From Metopolophium dirhodum (Eukaryota; Arthropoda; Insecta; Hemiptera; Aphididae): a stretch of DNA of 64,000 bases. Below are positions 1-9,472 of the stretch, one piece after another (position 1 is the stretch's first letter; each line of letters opens with the position of its first letter). Location: positions 2,957,001 through 3,021,000 of the forward strand of contig NC_083565.1 in the NCBI RefSeq assembly GCF_019925205.1, given 5' to 3'. Made by a program: the position numbers and the translations under genes. Under the pieces are notes generated by a model. That model had not been told where the DNA came from. It saw only the letters and a list, made by a program, of their open reading frames with translations, and made no database searches.

Positions 1-283
1 ATAATATATCTTATAATACGTCTTGATCGAGGCGTTTTAGATTTCATGCCAAAAGCAAATAGACGGACGAGACGCGATGACATTATTATTGTCATCGAAT
101 CACGTCACGATCGCTGTCAACGACAATAATATTATCGGCTTAAAATATTCGTTTTACAATAAAACGAGCCATTTCGAAAATGCACGAAAAGGTAATTCGT
201 TTGGGCCAGTTAACATTTTAAAAATTTGTTGTAGTTGTGTATTTTTTGACGAATAAAATAAATATATCTTTTTTCTTAAATTC
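1..283. other. AT-rich spacer
   Basis: No gene or recognisable repeat was seen here. The sequence is AT-rich with a few CpG-containing words in the first 180 bases. A possible TATA-like stretch (AATAAATATATC, about 259-270) lies just before the ORF at 284. Confidence 0.5.
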
Positions 284-724
284 ATGCACATTTTTTTTAT
301 CATACTCGCAATATTTATAATATTTGGAGTTTGGACACAGTCTCAGTTCTGTTCAAATGAGAATAGAAACGCAGAAATGCATTGTACAGAGAAATTTCGC
401 TCGCAGTACACCATAATATTATTAATTGTTAGTAATTGCCCAATCGTTAAGCTATTATTTGACCAAACTCGGCCTATAACGCTAAACATCGATTTCGATG
501 GACGTTCGAGCGATCATCAAACGAATGTTGACAGAAATAAAATGTATAACACGCCTACCTACTTTTATACTTGTTGCACACGCTTACGTCACGTAAATCG
601 TCATTCGCCGTCAAAAAACGTCGCGGTCGTATTGAACGCAATTGTTTTGTTACTTATTATTATAGGTACCTACCAAAGAATATTCGATTTAAACATAAGG
701 GGAAATAACAAGTCCCAATCATAG
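284..724 (+). CDS. hypothetical small secreted or membrane protein
   Basis: This 146-codon frame is the longest in the window. I do not recognise the protein. The first 20 residues (MHIFFIILAIFIIFGVWTQS) read as a signal peptide or signal anchor, with plausible cleavage after TQS. A second hydrophobic stretch lies near residues 42-58 and a third near 116-130 (VVLNAIVLLLIIIGTY). Cysteines sit in the mature part (FCSNENRNAEMHC, FYTCCTRL). With the base composition seen here, a stop is expected about every 13 codons, so 146 open codons are uncommon but possible by chance over 64 kb of six frames. The 3' end (ATTATTATAGGTACCTACC) resembles common aphid spacer sequence, so the true end or splice site may lie before it. 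A LINE relic begins about 70 bases downstream, so this could also be transposon-related. Aphid secreted effectors are one idea, but nothing here proves it. Confidence 0.25.
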   Translation: MHIFFIILAIFIIFGVWTQSQFCSNENRNAEMHCTEKFRSQYTIILLIVSNCPIVKLLFDQTRPITLNIDFDGRSSDHQTNVDRNKMYNTPTYFYTCCTRLRHVNRHSPSKNVAVVLNAIVLLLIIIGTYQRIFDLNIRGNNKSQS

Positions 725-794
725 CCAAGATTGTGGTGATTAACACTAACAACAATATTAACAATATTGTTTTAATTAAAAAATATGAAAAAAA

Positions 795-1112
795 AACTGT
801 CCTAAAATGGCGATCCCCGCCAATACAGCCCGTATAGTTGATATAGTTAACACCAGAGCAAGAATTGGCCATACATCGCCATACATTGGTCTCATCCAAT
901 ACCATCTATTTAACCAACTATCAATGTGAAATACTACGGACAACAGAACACCTTACACTCCACTGCCCAATGTAGTACGACGAAGGACGACACATTCAAC
1001 CAACATGGAGGAAGCGCTAGGTGAAGTCAACGCAGATACTATTTTTAATTTTTTCAACTCCACCAATCTCATAAACCTATTTAATAAAAAAAAACTTTCA
1101 ATGCAAATGTAA
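795..1112 (+). pseudogene. LINE ORF2 C-terminal relic (RNase H-type non-LTR element)
   Basis: Three frames in succession spell the usual C-terminal tail of an I/R1-like non-LTR retrotransposon polyprotein. Frame one (from 807) contains NTRARIGHT, with the RIGHT motif at 861-875. Frame two (from 925) reads CEILRTTEHLTLHCPM and then a stop at 973-975, followed by YDEGRH. This is the degenerate Cys/His element normally written C-x2-C...H-x4-C. Frame three (1005-1112) reads EALGEVNADTIFNFF and ends STNLINLF, the typical last lines of such ORFs, then stops at 1110-1112. The two frame changes and the stop show it is dead. Minus-strand open frames over the same DNA (660-905 and 776-952) are shadows. 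Homology is judged from motifs only. The exact clade is not determined. Confidence 0.72.
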
Positions 1113-2870
1113 TAGGTATTAAATTATATTATACACCTCTTAAATCGCATAAACAACGTGATACATTTTGTAATATAAGGCATTGAAAAACTTATAGGCA
1201 TATTACCTTAGCTGTCAAAGCCTTTATTCTAATAAAAAAAATATTGTTGTAAATATATGTGGGGGGATATTTTAGAGTTATTTGTTTTTATGAACTTCAA
1301 TTTATTATTACTACTATTCAAAATGTTATGTGATAACTAATAAAATAATGGGATCGTTTAAGGTGAGTAGCTGTTTAGGGAACTTCAAAGGTGAGTAAGA
1401 ACGGAAAAAGTTAACTTAGGTTAGTTAAGTTAAGTTAAGTCAACTATATTATATTGTGTTTACTGTTTATAGCAGATAACAAGTATACTAAACAGTATAT
1501 TATTTTACTTTAAAACAGTTAATATGGATACAAATATAAAATATTAACATAACACTCTATTAATTTAATTAACTTTTTTTTATTACCACCTTGGCAACAC
1601 GTATTATAGTGATTGTGCTGTTTCAAACATTTTAAAATAACAACTAAACGTTATGAAACATAATAAAAATGCATCCTACTCTTTCTTGCACACGCTAGCA
1701 GCCGCTATAGTGTTTTAGACGGTTCTGTTAACTTAATAATTAAATCAAGGCATGTATATTTCTTTATTTTTTACGTTTAATATCGTATAGATACGTACTT
1801 ACACAGTAATTAAATAAAATAAATAAATAATATGTATTTACGAATAAGTTATACTGTTATAGGTACGTAAAAATAAACATGATTATAACTTAACATATTA
1901 TTTTTTCAATTAACAACTGAAAAACGGTAAACTATTTCAACGAATAAGTTTACGATTGTCAAATTCAACTACCTAGTTAAGAAATTAATCTTTTAACTAA
2001 GCTTTGAATTTTTAACTACATATATTTATTACCCATCTTTGGGTAGTAATGGAATATTCTAGAGCCGCTCGACGTGGAAATCTGGACGTACCTAAGGATA
2101 CTTCAGATTTAAGTAATAATATATTTTATAGCGCACTGTATAGCTTCCTACAAAATGGAAAACAAAAGCGTCCGTCGAAATAACTCATAACATTATTATA
2201 TTATAATTCACGCTTTTACCAAGAGCAGCTATTCGAACGCGCATTAAACGATACGATTATTGTGCGTATTATATTATACGAACCGGACGTTGCGAAATAG
2301 TGAAAGAAAAATCTGAAAAGCGACCACGTTTTTCGAGTAGGTATTGGTTAGGTAGGTACACTCGAGTTTTTATGCGATATAATATATTATTATTATGTTT
2401 GCAAGAGAAACGTTCCAGCCACTATAATACATAATATTATATAGGTTTGAAGCGGTCGTTAAATACAACGATAATAATAATAATATTCTGCTTTAGCGTT
2501 CAATTGACCGAATAAGGTCAAGTGTCGTGAACTCCGTGTAGATATTTAATAATAATATCCTCTAATTTTGGATGGTGAAATCACACAAATCAAATATTAT
2601 GACGTTTAAAATTTTAAAACATCGACGATTTGGATAAAAAATTAACGCCGAAAAAATCATAACTCAAAAAATGATAACATAATATTATTATTATTCAAGA
2701 TTGGATTTTTTATTTTTTAGGAGATCGATTTTATTTACTCAAGTTCCAATACGAAACCGTGTCAACTGTGAATTCAATTCATATAAATACTACAAAGAGC
2801 AAATATATTATTTAAATACACAAAATATTATTACGATTATTAGATTTTATTTTTGTATTTCGTGAGTTAT
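1113..2870. other. AT-rich spacer
   Basis: No gene was seen. There is a short TTAAG-rich run near 1409-1440 (TTAGGTTAGTTAAGTTAAG) and simple AT words throughout. A GC-richer strip at 2210-2360 shows no coding or splice signal that I can support. Confidence 0.5.
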
Positions 2871-2985
2871 TTAGATTTTGAGTGGAGTGATGATTGCTAT
2901 GATTTTGCAATGCTATGTGTGTTTTTCTATCTGTCACCTCTCTTTGGGGTAGTTAAATATGCTTCAATTTTCAATTCTGAAAAAA
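2871..2985 (+). mobile_element. family A repeat, diverged 5' fragment
   Basis: The stretch TTAGATTTTGAGTGGAGTGA and the following text match the outer end of the family A repeat found intact at 44,768 and 26,370. The shared order is a TTAGATTCTGA-like end, a GATTTTGCAATG-like block, a T-rich run ending in CTGTC, then ACCTCTCTTT. Similarity fades after about 2985. The 70-codon frame at 2853-3065 lies largely in this fragment and is not considered a gene. Confidence 0.6.
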
Positions 2986-3560
2986 ATAATGATCTAATAA
3001 AAATTAGATTTATTTTCGTATTAGCTGGATGTATAATTATTAAATTATATAATAATGACGTGTAAACTATTTTTCTCAATATAGGTTTTATCTCGTAATT
3101 TATATTTTCACGTTCAAATCTTATAATTTACAATTTTTAACCAACTGTATACCTAATTATATGACAAATATTGTTAATATAGTTTAAATAGTTTTTTTTT
3201 ATTTAGGTTGTTAGTGCTTTTTTGATTTTGTTCAGCTGTCCTGTGCACACTTTCCAAACATATTGATAAAGTCGTCGGTCGACGTGGATAATTTTTACAC
3301 TATTAAACATATTCTCCGTGGTCACGGCTGTGTAGTTATATCTATGATCATTTTTATCTTTTTTAAATGTCACTACGAATATAATACGATATTTTGTATT
3401 TTTCGAGTTATCTGACTGGGTTAAACTATTCACTATTGTCTATTGCTACAATGGTGTATACCGATGCATTTTGTTATGTAAGAAAGTAATAATACAACTA
3501 GATGCTTGGCGTGTACATAATATTGTAACGGAAGAACAGAAACTAGTGCAAATTGTTTCA
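2986..3560. other. AT-rich spacer
   Basis: No supported gene. Two adjacent minus-strand frames (3203-3433, which starts from a non-ATG codon, and 3446-3715) have ordinary-looking composition but match no family I know. The second overlaps the plus-strand peptide candidate at 3561. Confidence 0.4.
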
Positions 3561-3680
3561 ATGTTTTCATTAAAAATTTGGATTCCAATCATTCTCTTGT
3601 GTTTTATTTTTGACAATGGAATCGCTGTGTTTCCAATACATCCTTTTAGCGAAACGCAGACGAGAGAGGCACCAGAATAA
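3561..3680 (+). CDS. possible small secreted peptide (39 aa)
   Basis: From the ATG at 3561 the frame gives a textbook signal peptide: a basic residue early, then IWIPIILLCFIF, then DNGIAV as a plausible cleavage region. A short polar tail FPIHPFSETQTREAPE follows, then TAA. The same frame is open upstream to 3471, but the internal ATG places the hydrophobic core at the very N-terminus, which is why I chose it. There is no cysteine in the tail, no dibasic processing site and no clear splice donor, so a neuropeptide or a multi-exon effector is not supported. It may be a real short peptide, a broken first exon, or chance. A minus-strand frame (3446-3715) overlaps it. Confidence 0.2.
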   Translation: MFSLKIWIPIILLCFIFDNGIAVFPIHPFSETQTREAPE

Positions 3681-4716
3681 TACTGCTTGAAGAGTATATC
3701 GATATTCGATTCCATCGATTTTGTATCGACTCCACTGGCTACTGTGCACAGTTCATATTAACTACCAATCAATTCCACCGTGTCTTTTAATATTAAAAAT
3801 GACTCATTGAAATTATAAACTTAAAGCATTGGTAGTTGGTTCGCTGTATAAATATTGAAAATGTATGCCTGATAACATATACATATTATATATACATTCA
3901 CAATCAACAAATGTGATGACAAATTGTAATATTGTATTATAATTAATTTTTAATTTTGATTTATAAATAATTTTTTCTTTTAAAAAAAAGTTATGTTATG
4001 TTTTTCAAATCATATTTTATATAGAAAAATAAAATATCAGCAATAATAATATAATAGTATACATTATTATATGGACATTCTTTAGAAAAATATTTATAAG
4101 TTATTACACCGATAATATAAAAAAAGTTTAATACGTTTAATTAAAAACTGTAAAAACATATAACCATTATATATTGTGACAACGAATATAAAAAAAACCT
4201 ATAGCACGCTACTCAACATATTCCTCACGAGGAAAATCTATGAATTATAATTCATAAATATGTTTTTGTTAATAAGTACCTAACCATAACATCTATAACG
4301 TTAAATCCTTAAACTCTAGAAGTTATAAAATATCATACAATATCAGTGACGAGTGACGACTGACGATAATAACTCAGTGCATCGTCTCGTAATTTCTTTG
4401 AACAAATTATTTAGAATGAGCTCAAAACGGGGACATAAATTAACAGTTGTCTAGCGCGCTAATATAGGTATTATTGAGAATACATTTATGTTTGCCAAAT
4501 ATTAACTCAATATTAAGTCATGTCGGTCTTATTAATTAATCCAATCATTCATTTTGTTTTGAATAATACATAAATATATTGAACGCGATTATAACAATAT
4601 TAAATTTATACTGGCTTGTCCAGGTATGTTAATAAATTAAAATCTAACTAATAGGTACTTACAAAACTTATACTACATCTGGTATATGGTAACCGTTGTA
4701 TCGGTGTAACGTGTGT
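3681..4716. other. AT-rich spacer
   Basis: Nothing beyond AT-rich sequence and short A or T runs was seen. Confidence 0.5.
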
Positions 4717-4815
4717 GTCCTGTCGATTGGTAAAAGCAGTAATCTGACAACACATCTGCGGACACAAGCGGGAGAAATCCTATACCTGTGTGACGTATGA
4801 GGTAAGTTATTCACC
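4717..4815 (+). pseudogene. C2H2 zinc-finger repeat fragment
   Basis: From 4735 the frame reads SSNLTTHLRT, then QAGEILYLCDV and a stop at 4798-4800. This is the helix-plus-linker of a Kruppel-type finger (S-x-NLT-x-H-x-RTH-TGEKPY-x-CDVC) of the kind repeated many times in aphid zinc-finger genes. The second zinc-ligand histidine has become Gln, the linker TGEKP has decayed to AGEIL, and the first cysteine pair of the next finger is broken by TGA in place of Cys. Only about one finger survives and no zinc could be bound. The apparent perfect splice donor at 4801 (GAG|GTAAGT) is best explained as decayed finger codons (for CDKS) and is not a real exon end. Confidence 0.65.
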
Positions 4816-5164
4816 AATAGTTGCATTATCGAATAGATGAAATTCATAGATGATTAATTCATTTATTCTGTGGTAACATACCAACTGATATATTTTCCTT
4901 CGAAAAGAGCGTCGTTTTAATTTCCTCTGTTCAGAAATCTGTCTATTTTCGTCCTTGACGATGCAAACAAAATTCAAATTTATGACAAAATATAAGGTAT
5001 CTGCTGACCTTTGAAAATATCTTGGGTAAAACTTTTATACCTAGTAAAAATAATAGTGATGGTAGGCTATCTAGCAGTAATTATCGATGTCTATATCACA
5101 TGACCCTGTTCAATTGCTACCCACATGTCTAAAATGTTCCTAAAAAGTTAAACAAAAAAAAAAT
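4816..5164. other. AT-rich spacer
   Basis: No gene or repeat was recognised between the zinc-finger scrap and the tandem array. Confidence 0.5.
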
Positions 5165-5640
5165 TTTTTTACCATTATTTAGTACGTAATTTGTATGACA
5201 AATTTCAAAATTGGTATGGTCTTGGTTTTCCCGTTATCGAACAAAAATAACGGGTGTGGGGCTAGGGTGATGTGATTTCAGCCCCACCCAAGGTTAAAAA
5301 TTATAAATTCATAGTCATAACTACACCATAGTTTAGTAAATATTTTGTATGAATGTGTAGACCATTTTAAAAATTTATACGATCATCATTCGGTGACAAT
5401 CTCAAATATTTAAAAACGCTGTCATTCCAGTCTCACCCCTCAACTAAATTTTAGTGTTTTCGAATTTTTTCTAGTGCCATATTTTAGTACGTAATTTTTA
5501 TTAATATGTACGGCTGTTTTTAAAATGTGTACGATCATCGTTAGGTGACAATCGCAAATACTTAAAAAAACGCTGTCACCCCAGCCCCAACCATCGGCTA
5601 AATTATTACACAGTTTTCGAATTTTACGCTGTTATATTTT
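5165..5640. repeat. tandem array, unit about 152 bp, three copies
   Basis: Three diverged units start near 5171, 5325 and 5477. Each begins with an ACCAT...TTAGTA block (TTTAGTACGTAATTT in units one and three). Units two and three share TACGATCATC, GGTGACAATC and AACGCTGTCA followed by CCAGYCYCAMCC. A further partial ACGCTGTTATATTTTT occurs at about 5626. Each unit carries a GC-richer core in an AT-rich background. It is a minisatellite or satellite fragment with no coding potential. Confidence 0.7.
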
Positions 5641-8537
5641 TGGTGGGTTCCATTCACATCTGAATTAATTATATTTTATTTTATATTTCTAATTAATATT
5701 GGAAACTATACTATACTGTACAATTTACATTGATGCTCATATTTAGTTGTATCAACTATCATTGATCATTATCCGTGACGATCACAACTTACAAGTGTAA
5801 TTGTTAAGCTAGGGACACACTATTCACACGCCATGTGATACGGGTCACTATGGCACTGTTAGTCCTCAAAATGTAATAAACGTGTATTTAACATAACATG
5901 CAGCTATATAGGTAGGCACATTATAACATGTTATATTTATACATTTCACACTAAGACTTGATCATTAAATTAACCGTTTTAATAAACGATTCATCAAGAT
6001 ATTAATGCACTCCATGACCTATCTTGGTTTGTTCCTACCATGTTTCATAAATTCGAGACTCTGTGCAATCGATAGGTAGTTAGTATGAACGGAAGTCGGC
6101 GGAATCAATAGCCGATGGTGTCGATGTAATAACATACCTTTTATCAAAAATAGAATGTTTCAGTGGAATTGATAAATCCCCCCCTCTTCTCATCTGCTAG
6201 GTATAAATTATTATACGGCGCGTCACCGAGCCCAAAGGAAGTATATGAGTTCTACGAAGAGGAAATTAAAACGACGCTCTTGACGAAGGAAAATATAATA
6301 ACCATCACCTGGTATGAAAATCATAATTAAAAGTTATTACAACGGTGCTCTAATTGAATGAAAACTAGAAAGGTGGATGTAAATATATTATTATATAGGG
6401 TGATGTTATGATCGGCAATAATGATACGTAAAAATATGCCTCTGCAGTTTGTATGGGGCGCGTGCGTATAATATTTGCGGTGGACAATTTTCCCCGATTT
6501 ATAAATTATAAATTTCAACTTGACATTTTCATAATACTATTTTAATGTTCACATGTTCACATTATAATTTTCACTATCTGTAGCATTAATAATATAGTAT
6601 AACCACAGTGACTACGACCCAAACGCATTTGATTTTTTTATCACCAAACAGTTAAAGACTTCTCAGTAAATAAAATATAATATGTGTTTTATAAAAACAC
6701 ATTTTTATTTTATATTATTTGAAGTCATTCAACACATATAGAATTTGAAAAATTATATTTTACTATTTCGTCTCGGTGTATATAATTTAGTTAAAATTTC
6801 TCAAGTGTCTCGTTTTCTTAAACTATACCATATTATATTTTATTTTAACCTAACAAAATTCGCAGAAAAAACATTTTCTTAGCGGTATAAATAGTTCAAA
6901 ATATATTATAGAAAAAAGTGTAAACATTTTTTTTTATTTTAATGTTAAGCGTTGTATAATGACTTACAATCATGTCAGAAAAGATATTCTAAAAAACGTA
7001 TATATTTACCGTAAAATCATTGTTTATTATAGGTACGTACATATATATCAATACGATCCGTTTAATAAGTGATGACAGCGTTATTTATTTAATATGATAT
7101 CTATTCAGTGTTTGAGTTTCATACCGATGAAATAAATATAATATGTTTCTTGTTTCTTTCGAAATGCAATCCGTTTTATTATTCATAGCAGAGATACTGG
7201 ATCGTCGGTGTTTAACGGGTAGCGCAGAAAGTATAAACAAAAGTTGTAGGTTCCGACCGAATATCATACTTTTCTGAAAGATAAAAAAATAACAAAGAAA
7301 CGTTCCGAGTAAATTATTGTCTTTCTTCGATTTCATAGCTGTTTTCTGATGAATTTATAAGTATGTGCGCAGTTTCGGCGAGTACTATAAGAAATAACTT
7401 TTAAACGTTCATGTTATTATGAAATATCTACTGTAGTTACCTTTTTTTTCAATATTTGTGTATCATCTGAATGCCGTCGCCCCGCCGGTAAAAATAAATA
7501 GGGCAATATTTATAGTAGATATGTAGGTTAGGATATGTACTTATTTGAATAAAAATGCCCATGCAATATTTAATTTCAGTGAGCAAATAATGTATTTATA
7601 ATGTTTTATTTAATAATATATTAAACTAAAATCATGAGTACGATAGTATTTAAAGTATTTAGTCGTAAATACAAATTTCCTGGTTTAGGCTAAGTACGAA
7701 CTCACTGTGCCGCGTGTCGTCGGTAATACAATAATATGCTTCGTTTATACACAGTGTTGATCGCTGCACGACGTAGGTAATTCGTTTAACTTATCCATAA
7801 ACAAGAGTTTTTGCGCATAGTTCAACGTGTTAATAAGTTTATGAATAAATAGCCAATATGTAGGACGTAGGTAAGTGTGACAAATAATGAATAATAATTA
7901 TAATGTTAAAATATTGATTAAATATTAAATATCAATGTTCGTAATTTATGACCAAACATTTTTCTCTTGCTGTTATGTAGTGATTAGATCTCGGCACAGT
8001 TTGTTAACAATTTTACCCATTTTATTTATGCATTATACTGGATACTAAACAAGGATACGTCGATACCGGAAGCAGAAGTAAGAAATCGTCGTTGGAATCT
8101 CTCGACCAAGGCACAATGAATGAAAGTTTGATTTTACTTGTGATTGATTGATGGTATGGGTGCTTTTTAGTTTGTTTCGTAACTACACATGGACTTTAGA
8201 CAAATAAAATAATTTAGTTCTTACACTTTTTACTTGTTTTGGGTATATTTCGTTTTTAATAAATTGCTTTAATTTAATTTTTAGTTTTCCCTGCATAATT
8301 GACTAAGTACATAATTGTACGTTGCTTTTTTTTAAACGTTTGATTTGCTTAAACGAATTATACATAAAATTATATTGTATTTATTTATTATTTATATACA
8401 TATATTATAATGTTTGCATGAGGCAATCCAAATGTGAAATAATTGTAAGGAAATGTTTATGAATTGATACTAATATTGTAATTTATCATTTAAACTTTTG
8501 ATGAGAAGAGCGAAAAGTAATTATTTATAGTTTACGC
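5641..8537. other. AT-rich spacer
   Basis: No gene was seen. A minus-strand frame at 7085-7336 (83 codons from an ATG) has no recognisable domain and reads through an internal splice-acceptor-like CTTTCAG, so I do not call it. A short phrase near 8070-8110 (TTGGAATCTCTCGAC) also occurs on the opposite strand near 16,312-16,326. Confidence 0.45.
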
Positions 8538-8842
8538 CAGGGTGGTTCAACCTTTTATAGTTAGTGGGCCAATTTACACTTTCATAAATACACTGGGGGC
8601 CGCCAAAAGCAAAAAAATCTCTCACCACGAGATTTCGGATTCGCTGTGGCTACTATACAAACACAATACCCTACATACGTGCGAAGCGAGCTAAATTTAA
8701 TCATGGTTTTGGACATAACTCATTGCACGTATTATAGATATTTTTAGTTTTTTTCTGAAAAAAGTTATTTTTTTTAATACAAGTCTTCTAGGGGTAGGGG
8801 GCCAAAAAAAAGATTTCGAGGGTCGCGGGTTGGACCACCCTG
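8538..8842. mobile_element. hAT-type MITE, 305 bp
   Basis: The left end CAGGGTGGTTCAACC and the right end, read inward from 8842 as CAGGGTGGTCCAACC, are 15-bp terminal inverted repeats with one mismatch. CAGGGGTGG-like ends are characteristic of hAT elements. The 8-bp flanks GTTTACGC (8530-8537) and TTTTAAAC (8843-8850) match at 5 of 8 positions, fitting an aged 8-bp target duplication. The interior is non-coding, so it depends on a transposase encoded elsewhere. G/C-rich ends (GGGGGCCGCC; GGGGGCCAAAA) lie just inside both termini. Confidence 0.8.
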
Positions 8843-9343
8843 TTTTAAACCATTACTATCGCATCTTCTTTGTACTCAAATGTGCAAGTTCTTCGCTATA
8901 CAACTTCAATAGTGGCTAATACATTATTTGTTCATTAAACGATTTAAGATATAATGATACCTTACTAAAAATTTAAATAAATTAATAACAAAAATATATA
9001 TTTCTTTTTGAATAAAATGTTGAATGTATTTTGATATTTAATTATATAACTGTTAGTTGTATGAGAGTATAATATTATTATATTGAAAAGAAAAAAACAG
9101 TGAATAGCCACTGTCTCCTTAGTCAAATATTCATAATCATCCCCCCTAAATATAGAATTTTTCAATATTTTATTAACTGATATACTGTGAATTTAAAAAC
9201 TAAAGCAATAGAAACATTTTTCATTCGAATAACTTTAAAAAAAATAAAACTGTGACTCAATACAAATGTCAACAAAATATTGCCCATGACGATTAAAAAT
9301 ATTGAATTTATTGTATCTTATTAAAACATATTTCTTCATATAT
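8843..9343. other. AT-rich spacer
   Basis: Nothing recognised. A 66-codon minus frame at 8965-9165 is low-complexity hydrophobic sequence and is not called. Confidence 0.5.
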
Positions 9344-9472
9344 ACCTACCCAGACAGCAATTTTTTGTTTAATAATATTATTATAACATATTATAATAAC
9401 GAATAATATTGGTATAACGTTATTATAACACTATTATAATATTATCATTACAAAATGCTAACTGGGTAGGTA
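9344..9472. mobile_element. small MITE, 129 bp, inverted termini
   Basis: ACCTACCCAGACAGCA at 9344-9359 pairs with TGCTAACTGGGTAGGT at 9457-9472, 14 of 16 positions complementary. The interior is nearly all A and T with several nested short palindromes around AATAATATTATT. I cannot assign a superfamily because no target duplication is clear. Confidence 0.6.

Noticed and set aside
660..952. Minus-strand frames resembling a membrane protein (660-905, and an adjacent frame 776-952 rich in Trp)
   Set aside because: The plus strand carries LINE ORF2 motifs in order over the same bases, so the minus frames are shadows.
4799..4808. Perfect splice donor GAG|GTAAGT
   Set aside because: It overlays decayed zinc-finger codons and follows an in-frame stop. 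There is no open exon before it.
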